A DNA stretch of 54,600 nucleotides from positions 1-54,600 of the forward strand of contig CAZMHU010000010.1 in the NCBI GenBank assembly GCA_964566175.1, in the 5' to 3' direction. Below, in pieces: positions 48,673 through 54,600 of the stretch; position 1 is the first letter of the stretch, and each line of letters begins with the position of its first letter. The stretch is from SIG589 sp964566175. GTDB taxonomy: Bacteria > Bacillota > Clostridia > Oscillospirales > Acutalibacteraceae. The notes below the pieces were generated by a model, which ran no database searches, had not been told where the DNA came from, and was given only the letters and a program-made list of their open reading frames with translations. Position numbers and translations under genes: made by a program.

Positions 48673-49422
48673 TTAAAAACCTCTCGATTTCAAATATTCG
48701 TAACTGCGCTTTAAGCAGTCAAAAGGATCTTCACCGTTGCAGTCGTCCTGCTCAACGAGCATATATTCGGTGCCCGCAGTCTCCGCTTTTTCAAAAACGC
48801 GGTCGAAGTTTATATTACCCTCGCCTATTACCGACATTTTTTTGCCGTAGGCATAATCTTTAAGGTGAATGCACGGTACTCTGCCGGAAAGTTTTTCCAG
48901 CCACTGTGCGGGGTCACCGCCGCCCGCCTGAACCCAGAATGTATCAAGTGTAAAGCCCATAATATCGGCATCGAAATCGTCCGCAAGGGATTGCAAAATC
49001 AACTTGCCGTTATATTTGCTGAACTCCAAATCGTGGTGATGATACATAAAGTATTTTCCGTTTTTACGTAATTCCTCTGCAATGGGTTTGTATGTTTTCA
49101 CAAACTCGTCGTAGCAGTTGCTGTTTTTTTCCTGATCGAAATCATAATATCCGAGTCCGACATATTTACAATCGAACACATCATGTTCTGCCGCCACGGA
49201 CGAAGGACTCTCTTTGAGTTTTTCGGCAGGAGTGTGTGTCAGCACACACTTCAAACCGTTTTTCTTGAGTTCGCCAGCGAGCCAATCAGCTTCAAAAGGA
49301 CAAGTGCCCGAGATTTGTACTGTTTTGTAGCCGATATCTGCTACCTTTTTCAGTGATTCGGAGAAAGACTCCAAATCTTTACAAAATGAACGCAAGGTAT
49401 AAAACTGTGCTCCTATTTCCAT
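48673..49422 (-). CDS. Xylose-isomerase-like TIM barrel (sugar phosphate isomerase/epimerase family), second copy
   Basis: A 249-residue single-domain TIM barrel. Likely divalent-metal ligands sit at the ends of strands: YHHHDLEF near 128, LDTFW near 160, HLKDY near 188 and VEQDD near 226. Family members isomerise, epimerise or eliminate sugars. The order in the operon (TIM, TIM, Gfo/Idh, Gfo/Idh) suggests a joint pathway. The start ATG is near the TIM 1 stop, 16 bases away. Confidence 0.85.
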   Translation of the reverse strand: MEIGAQFYTLRSFCKDLESFSESLKKVADIGYKTVQISGTCPFEADWLAGELKKNGLKCVLTHTPAEKLKESPSSVAAEHDVFDCKYVGLGYYDFDQEKNSNCYDEFVKTYKPIAEELRKNGKYFMYHHHDLEFSKYNGKLILQSLADDFDADIMGFTLDTFWVQAGGGDPAQWLEKLSGRVPCIHLKDYAYGKKMSVIGEGNINFDRVFEKAETAGTEYMLVEQDDCNGEDPFDCLKRSYEYLKSRGF

Positions 49423-49438
49423 TCTTATTCAAACCCCT

Positions 49439-50281
49439 TTAAAGTAATTTTTTAAACGCGTCGCACGCCGTATCAAAGGCGGTGTCGCTATCGGAATAAC
49501 GGCTATCGGCGATTTCGCTCTTTTCGCCCTCACGCTCAAGTTGAGCAAGACCGTCAAACTCGATAAGGTGCGGTTCCATAGTAAACGCCGTGCCGCCTGC
49601 CGCAATATAGCGTTTTGCCAACTGTGCAATATTGCCGTCGCCCTCGCCCGCGGGAACGATTGTTCCGCTCTTTTCGGCATCCTTGATGTGCATATATGCA
49701 ATATGTTCACCGAGAATATCCCATGCGGCAAGAGTATCAACACCGCACTGAACAAAATTTGCGGGGTCGAATATACCGCAAAGTTCCGGCAAAGCCTTGA
49801 AAAGTTCAAGACATCTCTCTGGGGTGTCACCGTATATTCCCTTTTCGTTCTCGTGTGCAAGTTTAACGCCGAAAGCACGTGCTGTATCGCACATAACACC
49901 CAAGCGGTCGATTACCTCATTTTTATAAACCGAGAGATCCTTGCCCTCGGGCATATAGAACGAAAACATTCTGATATTCTTTGTGTCGAGGATATTCGCC
50001 GTTTCCAAAGTGCGTTTAAGTTTTTCCAAATGGGCGGAAAAATCGTCTTTTTCGATATCTATTTTTCCTATCGGAGAGCCTACCGACCAAGTAATCAAGC
50101 CGTTGCTGTCAAGTTTACGTTTAACCTCTTTAGCTTTATCGGAGGTGATTTCCGCAACGTTTACGCCGTCAACGTTACGAATTTCGAGTCCGTCAAGACC
50201 GTTTCTTTTCATAGCGGCAATCTGGCCGTCAATCATCGAACTTGCTTCGTCGGCAAAGGCATAAATTTTAATTTTTTCCAT
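49439..50281 (-). CDS. Xylose-isomerase-like TIM barrel (sugar phosphate isomerase/epimerase family), first copy
   Basis: A 280-residue TIM barrel with metal-site candidates KLAHENEKG near 145, GIFDPANF near 178, YMHIKDA near 205 and FTMEPHL near 236, an E-D-H-E set typical of this superfamily. The ATG at 50281 is five bases after AGGTGA; the GTG at 50290 overlaps that site and is rejected. The gene lies between uxuB and the second TIM gene. It is only distantly like its neighbour, so the two probably do different steps. Confidence 0.86.
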   Translation of the reverse strand: MEKIKIYAFADEASSMIDGQIAAMKRNGLDGLEIRNVDGVNVAEITSDKAKEVKRKLDSNGLITWSVGSPIGKIDIEKDDFSAHLEKLKRTLETANILDTKNIRMFSFYMPEGKDLSVYKNEVIDRLGVMCDTARAFGVKLAHENEKGIYGDTPERCLELFKALPELCGIFDPANFVQCGVDTLAAWDILGEHIAYMHIKDAEKSGTIVPAGEGDGNIAQLAKRYIAAGGTAFTMEPHLIEFDGLAQLEREGEKSEIADSRYSDSDTAFDTACDAFKKLL

Positions 50282-50303
50282 ATCATTCACCTGCTACATT
50301 CGG

Positions 50304-51155
50304 TTAAACGCCCGAATAAGCGGAGAAACCGCCATCGATCGGCAAAACAACACCTGTTATAAAGCCTGCCGCCTCGTTGTTGAGAAGGAAAAGCAAACCG
50401 CCGTCGAGTTCGTTCGACTCGCCAAACCTGCCCATAGGGGTTGCGGCGAGAATTTTGCCTGTTCTGGCGGTAGGAGTTCCGTCATCGTTAAAGAGAAGTT
50501 TCGCATTTTGCTTTGTCGAGAAAAATCCCGGGGCGATTGCGTTCACGCGAATTCCGACCTTTGAAAAATGTACCGCAAGCCACTGTGTGAAATTTGAAAT
50601 TGCGGCTTTTGCGCCCGAATATGCGGGGATTTTCGTAAGCGGAGTGAAAGCGTTCATACTCGAAATGTTGAGTATGTTGCAACCCTCTCTGCCAACCATC
50701 TGACGAGCGAATGCCTGTGTGGGTATGAGTGTACCCAAAAAGTTGAGATTGAATACAAAACCTACGCCGTCACTCTCAAGGTCGAAGAAACTCTTTGTGT
50801 CGGCGTCGATATCGCCGAGTTCGAAATATTCCTTGTCGGTTTGGGCTCTCGGATTATTGCCGCCCGCACCGTTTACCAAAATATCACACTTGCCGAGATC
50901 CTTTTCAACCTCATTTGCAACCTCAAAACAAGCCTCCTTATCAAGCACGTTGCATTTATAAGCCTTGGCAACGCCGCCCTCGGCTGTTATCTCGTCGGCA
51001 AACTGTTTTGCCGCGTCAAAATTAAGGTCAAGCAGGGCAACCTTTGCGCCTGCACGTGCAAGTGTTTTGGAAAATGCGCTACAGAGTACGCCGCCCGCAC
51101 CTGTAACAACCGCAACCTTTCCGGTAAGATTGGTATTAAGTACATTCTTTTGCAT
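50304..51155 (-). CDS. uxuB: D-fructuronate reductase (SDR-type mannonate oxidoreductase)
   Basis: A 283-residue short-chain dehydrogenase that would reduce fructuronate to mannonate with NAD(P)H, as the SDR-type UxuB (YjmF) of Bacillus subtilis does. The cofactor motif is VVTGAGGVLCSA, a variant of TGxxxGxG. The catalytic set includes S165/S166 in NISSMNAF, Y179 and K183 in AYSGAKAA. The end PIDGGFSAYSG is normal for SDRs. Its ATG overlaps the uxuA stop (TAATG), which strongly supports this role over a generic SDR. Confidence 0.87.
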   Translation of the reverse strand: MQKNVLNTNLTGKVAVVTGAGGVLCSAFSKTLARAGAKVALLDLNFDAAKQFADEITAEGGVAKAYKCNVLDKEACFEVANEVEKDLGKCDILVNGAGGNNPRAQTDKEYFELGDIDADTKSFFDLESDGVGFVFNLNFLGTLIPTQAFARQMVGREGCNILNISSMNAFTPLTKIPAYSGAKAAISNFTQWLAVHFSKVGIRVNAIAPGFFSTKQNAKLLFNDDGTPTARTGKILAATPMGRFGESNELDGGLLFLLNNEAAGFITGVVLPIDGGFSAYSGV

Positions 51156-52210
51156 TATTTTTCCTCCGTTTTCGCTTTTTCGCAGGCTTCAAACAAGCCG
51201 TTTATATACGTTGCACCGAGTGCCCTGTCATAAAGTCCGTAACCGGGTTTTCCGTTTTCTCCCCAAATCATTCTGCCATGGTCGGGGCGAACATATCCAT
51301 CGAAACCTGTGTCGACAAGCGCCTTTACGATTTCATACATATCAAGACTGCCGGACGCCGAGAGATGTCCGCTTTCTTCAAAACTTCCGTCTTCCAAAAG
51401 TTTTACTTGACGAATGTGCATAAAAGCGATTCTTCCCATTTCGCTGTATTTCCGAACCATTTTCGGAATATCGTTAAACGACGCACAACCCAAACTTCCG
51501 GTGCAGAAGCAAAGACTGTTTGCGGGACTGTCGACAATGCCCAGCAATCTGTCAAGGTTTTTCTCGTTTGTGATAATTCTCGGAATGCCGAAAATCGAAT
51601 ACGGCGGATCATCGGGGTGTATCGCCATTTTGACACCGCATTCTTCCGCAACGGGAATAATCTTTTTAAGGAACTTTGAAAGGTTTTCCCACAGACCCTC
51701 TTCACCGAGTGCGGAATACGCACCGATAAGTTCTCTGACTTCGGACTGTGTATAACTTGAATCCCAACCGGGGAGATGAATATCGTCTTTAAGCGGATCC
51801 AAACCTTTCAGTTGATCCATATACATAACAAGGCTTGTCGAACCGTCTGCCGCACGCTTGTCAAGTTGAGTTCTCGTCCAGTCGAAAACCGGCATAAAGT
51901 TATAAGTTATGCACTTGACGCCGTATTTTGCACAGCGGCGGATATTTTCACAGTAAACCTCGGTGTATTCGTCGGCTTTCTCTGTTCCGAGTTTTATCTC
52001 CTCCGGGACGGGCACAGATTCGACAATATCGAACAAAAGTCCGTTGCTTTCAACCTGAGCCTTGAGTTTTGCAATACTTTCTTCGGGCCAAACTTCGCCG
52101 GGTTTAACGTCGTAAACAGCCGTTACGACGGAACGCATATTGGGTATCTGTCTTATGTATTCCAACGAAATCGGATCGCTGTCACCATACCATCTAAACG
52201 ACATCTTCAT
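51155..52210 (-). CDS. uxuA: Mannonate dehydratase
   Basis: A 351-residue TIM-barrel enzyme that removes water from D-mannonate to give 2-keto-3-deoxygluconate. Family marks are MKMSFRWYG at the N-terminus, TYNFMPVFDWTRT near residue 107, AIHPDDPPYSIFG near 200, CTGSLG and the C-terminal RPDHGR. The start ATG at 52210 lies two bases past the uxaC stop and uses GGTGA in the uxaC 3' end; the 25-codon extension is rejected. Confidence 0.95.
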   Translation of the reverse strand: MKMSFRWYGDSDPISLEYIRQIPNMRSVVTAVYDVKPGEVWPEESIAKLKAQVESNGLLFDIVESVPVPEEIKLGTEKADEYTEVYCENIRRCAKYGVKCITYNFMPVFDWTRTQLDKRAADGSTSLVMYMDQLKGLDPLKDDIHLPGWDSSYTQSEVRELIGAYSALGEEGLWENLSKFLKKIIPVAEECGVKMAIHPDDPPYSIFGIPRIITNEKNLDRLLGIVDSPANSLCFCTGSLGCASFNDIPKMVRKYSEMGRIAFMHIRQVKLLEDGSFEESGHLSASGSLDMYEIVKALVDTGFDGYVRPDHGRMIWGENGKPGYGLYDRALGATYINGLFEACEKAKTEEK

Positions 52211-52211
52211 A

Positions 52212-53573
52212 TCATTCACCGATCGCTTTCTTAATATTCTCATAGCAGATTTTCGCCGCAAGTTTTTCGGCACTGCCGCTGTCATATTCGCCGTCTTCGA
52301 CCCATTCGCCTATAAGACCGCAAAGAATTCTTCTGAAATAATCGTGGCGGGCATAGGAAAGGAAACTTCTCGAATCGGTGAGCATTCCGTAAAACTCGCC
52401 CAAACAGCCGTTTTCGGCAATAACCTTAATCTCGTCCTCAATGCCGCGCTTGTGATCACAGAACCACCAAGCCGCACCGCAACGCACACCGGGGAAACCG
52501 CCCGCGATTGACGCGATTTGTGCAATGTTCGACTCGTTGAGTGAATAGAGCACAACCTTCGGAAGACCGCTGTTTTTGTTTATCGCATCGAGCATCATAA
52601 TGAGGTCATTTCCGTTTACGACATTTCCGACACAGTCAACACCGCAGTCCGCACCGAGTTTTCCCGCCAAGACGGAGTTTGAGTTGCGTACGACCGCCAA
52701 GTGCCACTGTGAAATGAGGTCACGCTCACGGTAGAGTGCATTGGTAAAGAGATACATATTTCCGATAAAGCCCATATACTCCTCATCGTTAATATCCTCG
52801 CCCGAGAGCACACGCTTAAAGGTGTTGTCCGCTTCGTCATCATCGGCAATTCTGTTCGGGAAAAAGGGAATGCCGATATCGGTGCAACGGCAACCCGCCT
52901 CACAGAAGAAGTCAAGCCGTTTTTCCACCGCGCGCTTTAAAGACTCAAAAGAGTCAATCGCAAAACCGCAAACATCACCGAGTTTTTTAATGTAATCACA
53001 ATATCCCGCACGTCTGACAAGCAGAAGATTATCCGTTCTGAAAGAGGGAATAACGCGGGTCTTGAAACCGTCGTCGGCGGCGATTTTTCCGTGCCACGAA
53101 AGGTCGTCGATTATATCATCGGTCGTGCATATAACCTCGACATTTGATTTTTCAATAAGTTTTCTCGGGGAAAGAGCGTTTTCTTCGATGTATTTATTCG
53201 CCCTGTTCCAAATTTCCTCGGCGTTGGCGGCATTTATCGCCATATCGATACCGAAAAAGAGCGACAACTCCATATGCGACCAGTGATAGAGCGGATTGCC
53301 CGCGGCAAACTCAATAGCCGAGCAATATTTCAAAAATTTATCCTTAAAAGATTTGTCACCTGTAATATATTCTTCCGAGATGCCCGCCGTTCTCATAAGT
53401 CTCCACTTATAGTGGTCAGCACCGAGCCACATTTCGCCTATATTTGCAAACGGCTTATCCTCATATATCTCCTGCGGAGAAAGATGACAGTGATAGTCAA
53501 TTATCGGCAGTTTTGCCACCGCCGAATAAATTTTCTCAGCCGTTTCTGTTTTCAACATATAATTATCCTTCAT
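52212..53573 (-). CDS. uxaC: Uronate (glucuronate) isomerase
   Basis: A 453-residue amidohydrolase-fold enzyme converting glucuronate to fructuronate (or galacturonate to tagaturonate). The metal histidines are in DYHCHLSP (H28, H30). GNPLYHWSHMEL, STDD-like CTTDDIIDDL, and AAWWFCDH with TDSRSFLSYARHDYFRRIL at the C-terminus are characteristic. It is the first gene of the operon; GAGGTG precedes the ATG. With UxuA and UxuB downstream and no UxaA or UxaB in the window, the glucuronate branch is the one encoded here. Confidence 0.95.
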   Translation of the reverse strand: MKDNYMLKTETAEKIYSAVAKLPIIDYHCHLSPQEIYEDKPFANIGEMWLGADHYKWRLMRTAGISEEYITGDKSFKDKFLKYCSAIEFAAGNPLYHWSHMELSLFFGIDMAINAANAEEIWNRANKYIEENALSPRKLIEKSNVEVICTTDDIIDDLSWHGKIAADDGFKTRVIPSFRTDNLLLVRRAGYCDYIKKLGDVCGFAIDSFESLKRAVEKRLDFFCEAGCRCTDIGIPFFPNRIADDDEADNTFKRVLSGEDINDEEYMGFIGNMYLFTNALYRERDLISQWHLAVVRNSNSVLAGKLGADCGVDCVGNVVNGNDLIMMLDAINKNSGLPKVVLYSLNESNIAQIASIAGGFPGVRCGAAWWFCDHKRGIEDEIKVIAENGCLGEFYGMLTDSRSFLSYARHDYFRRILCGLIGEWVEDGEYDSGSAEKLAAKICYENIKKAIGE

Positions 53574-53595
53574 TAAGTCACACCTCTTCTGTTTA

Positions 53596-53657
53596 ATTGT
53601 ATCAAAAGTGCGCTCTTAATTGAATTGCTAATATCACCTTTGATATTGCAAATATTT
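53596..53657 (-). promoter_or_regulatory. uxaC promoter with conserved upstream element
   Basis: TACAAT (-10, complement at 53596-53601) has only a poor -35, TTCAAT, 17 bases away. Beginning 28 bases upstream of the -10 is the dyad AATATCA-CCTT-TGATATT (53630-53647), continuing to TTTGATATTGCAAATATTT (53639-53657), which matches the GH130 upstream element at 18 of 19 positions. Confidence 0.55.
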
Positions 53658-53659
53658 TC

Positions 53660-53880
53660 ATATTCTGTCAAAAAGGGTTTTCTCACGTCTTTTAAGACAT
53701 TCTTGTGCTGTGAATTTTTGGTTTTTAGATTTTCCGGCCGCTCGACCCGCTCGTTTTGCGACAGCCTGTGCCTCCCTTGCCTAAAGGGGAGCATTGACTT
53801 TGTGCTTTACCGCCTTACCGTACTTCAGACAAGAGGTCTTGAAAAGCGTCATCACTGCCGACCAATTTAACAACGACATA
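53660..53880. repeat. Probable interspersed intergenic repeat; rest of the 366-bp gap
   Basis: The gap 53574-53939 holds the uxaC promoter, then about 220 bases with no convincing gene. The stretch near 53660-53800 reads, on the minus strand, as AGGCAAGGGAGGCACAGG-type sequence followed by a CGAGCGGGTCGAGCGG-rich part and an AT-rich part. CTCCCTT/AAGGGGAG (53772-53791) can form a small hairpin. From memory, very similar strings recur between genes of many Oscillospiraceae genomes. It occurs once in this window, so repeat status is inferred. Confidence 0.35.
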
Positions 53881-53927
53881 AAAAAGCCGAAAGTGTCTCC
53901 GTTTTTTCGGAGATACTTTCGGCTTTT
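53881..53927 (-). terminator. Terminator after the small lipoprotein gene
   Basis: A stem of about 20 bp (AAAAGCCGAAAGT...TCTCCG with CGGAGA...ACTTTCGGCTTTT, one wobble position) and a T6 loop lie just past the stop. On the minus strand a T-rich run follows. Confidence 0.88.
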
Positions 53928-53939
53928 GAATTACAAAAA

Positions 53940-54431
53940 TCAATAATAACCGTTAGTCCACTTGTCCTCGTCGGACGAAACGGAACCTGTGGAAGATACG
54001 GCACTGCTCGACGATGGCTCGGTGCTTGCGCTGCCGGAAGAGGTGTCTTCCGACGGTTTTTCCACATTGCCGTTATCGCCTTTATTATCCGCATTATCGG
54101 TATTGTTATCCTTTGAGGGGATTATAATCTCGATATCACCGAGGTCAGGCCCGCCGTCTATCTTTTCATAAGAACTCGTCTTTGCAGAAGAACTGCTCGG
54201 CGATGCGGTGGAAGATCCACCTTGTGTCTTGCCGGCAGATGAAGTGCTGCTTCCGCCGACGACGGTTTCGTCTTCGCCACTTTGCACCGTGTCCGACACA
54301 ACATCGGAAGCGGAGTCCACGGCGGAAGAAACGCCGTCTTGTGTGCTTTCGGTTTTTTCTTTATCCTTTTTACAGGCGGAAAGTGACAAAAGCATAAAAA
54401 CAGCCAAGAGCAAAACAATAATTTTTTTCAT
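53940..54431 (-). CDS. Small low-complexity lipoprotein of unknown function
   Basis: A 163-residue lipoprotein: signal peptide with LLSLSAC (C20), then almost entirely Ser, Asp, Thr, Gly, Glu and Lys. Only a short segment (about 95-112, KIDGGPDLGDIEIIIPSKD) looks ordered. No family recognised. The composition resembles the linkers of the other lipoproteins in this window, but without a folded domain. It may be a cell-wall-spanning or decaying protein. The start at 54431 gives a normal signal peptide; a 15-codon extension upstream is rejected. It lies between two terminators, so it is transcribed alone. Confidence 0.72.
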   Translation of the reverse strand: MKKIIVLLLAVFMLLSLSACKKDKEKTESTQDGVSSAVDSASDVVSDTVQSGEDETVVGGSSTSSAGKTQGGSSTASPSSSSAKTSSYEKIDGGPDLGDIEIIIPSKDNNTDNADNKGDNGNVEKPSEDTSSGSASTEPSSSSAVSSTGSVSSDEDKWTNGYY

Positions 54432-54459
54432 AAATTTTACCCGCTTTTCAAGAAAATAT

Positions 54460-54508
54460 TGCCCGCAGTAGCACACTATTCAAAAATGAACCGTGCAAAC
54501 TGCGGGCA
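54460..54508 (-). terminator. Terminator of the gene cut by the right edge
   Basis: TGCCCGCAGT-a-GCAC pairs with GTGC-aa-ACTGCGGGCA across an 18-base loop; on the minus strand ATATTTT follows. It lies about 45 bases after the stop codon at 54552. Confidence 0.75.
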
Positions 54509-54551
54509 GTAATCATATCTTTTGCCGTGTGCACAGCAAAATCAAAAGAGA

Positions 54552-54600
54552 CTAATCTTCGTCTACATTGTAATCGGGGACATCAACAAAAACAGATTCG
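54552..54600 (-). CDS. 3' end of an unidentified gene at the window edge
   Basis: The minus strand from the right edge is open in one frame, ending ESVFVDVPDYNVDED and a TAG stop at 54552-54554, followed by a terminator hairpin. Only about 15 codons are visible, so no function can be given. Confidence 0.55.
   Translation of the reverse strand, partial: ESVFVDVPDYNVDED

Noticed and set aside
53573..53794. A 73-codon minus-strand reading frame upstream of uxaC
   Set aside because: It crosses the uxaC promoter, has no ribosome binding site and its translation looks like repeat-derived sequence.
1..54600. tRNA or rRNA genes
   Set aside because: No cloverleaf-like or rRNA-like sequence was recognised in the gaps; a tRNA search program would settle it.

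Overview
The window looks like chromosomal DNA of an anaerobic, mid-to-low GC Firmicute of the class Clostridia, probably an Oscillospiraceae/Ruminococcus-like gut or rumen bacterium. The grounds are a pyruvate:ferredoxin oxidoreductase, an oxygen-sensitive glycyl radical enzyme with its activase, strong AGGAGG-type ribosome binding sites, consensus housekeeping promoters, lipoproteins with Ser/Thr-rich spacers, and family-1 carbohydrate ABC importers encoded without their own ATPase. The placement is inference from gene content.

Layout. 1-2147: 3' part of nifJ (+), cut by the left edge. 2238-5048: proline biosynthesis operon proC-proB-proA (-) with a near-consensus promoter. 5141-6722: a small ImmR/ImmA-like repressor and protease pair (-), divergent from a 68-aa protein and a sigma-region-4-like protein (+). 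Three copies of one 13-bp palindrome lie between them, but no integrase or other mobile-element gene is present. 6765-11733: a Gld-type ABC-2 export system (ATPase, permease, GldG-like protein, DUF4340-like protein) (-). 11959-43443: a run of minus-strand genes for import and breakdown of a complex plant-type glycan. 43790-44623: an AraC-family regulator (+), divergent from that run. 44714-53573: a hexuronate operon (-). 53940-54431: a small lipoprotein (-). 54552-54600: the 3' end of another minus-strand gene, cut by the right edge.

The glycan locus reads, in transcription order: a 907-aa substrate-binding protein with jelly-roll-like domains, two permeases, a beta-propeller/TPR/YIP1 membrane protein, a DUF5696-like lipoprotein, a second permease pair, a second (lipoprotein) binding protein, a beta-helix lipoprotein, and a 1370-aa surface protein with eight tandem beta-sandwich-like modules. 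A strong terminator follows. Then come genes for proteins without signal peptides: GH78-like alpha-L-rhamnosidase, GH127 beta-L-arabinofuranosidase, two GH36-type proteins, a short glycyl radical enzyme and its activase, an SGNH esterase and a GH130 enzyme. The picture is capture and transport of branched oligosaccharides followed by debranching in the cytoplasm.

The hexuronate operon encodes the whole route from glucuronate to pyruvate plus glyceraldehyde-3-phosphate (UxaC, UxuA, SDR-type UxuB, KdgK, KDPG aldolase). Inserted in its middle are two xylose-isomerase-like TIM barrels and two paralogous Gfo/Idh/MocA oxidoreductases. Rhamnose, beta-arabinofuranose, alpha-galactose and glucuronate together suggest arabinogalactan-protein, extensin or rhamnogalacturonan-type glycans as the diet; this is inference. 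A recurring CATTG(C/A)AAATAT-like motif in the intergenic regions of both loci, at nearly fixed distance from three candidate -10 boxes, suggests a common regulon, perhaps under the AraC-family protein.
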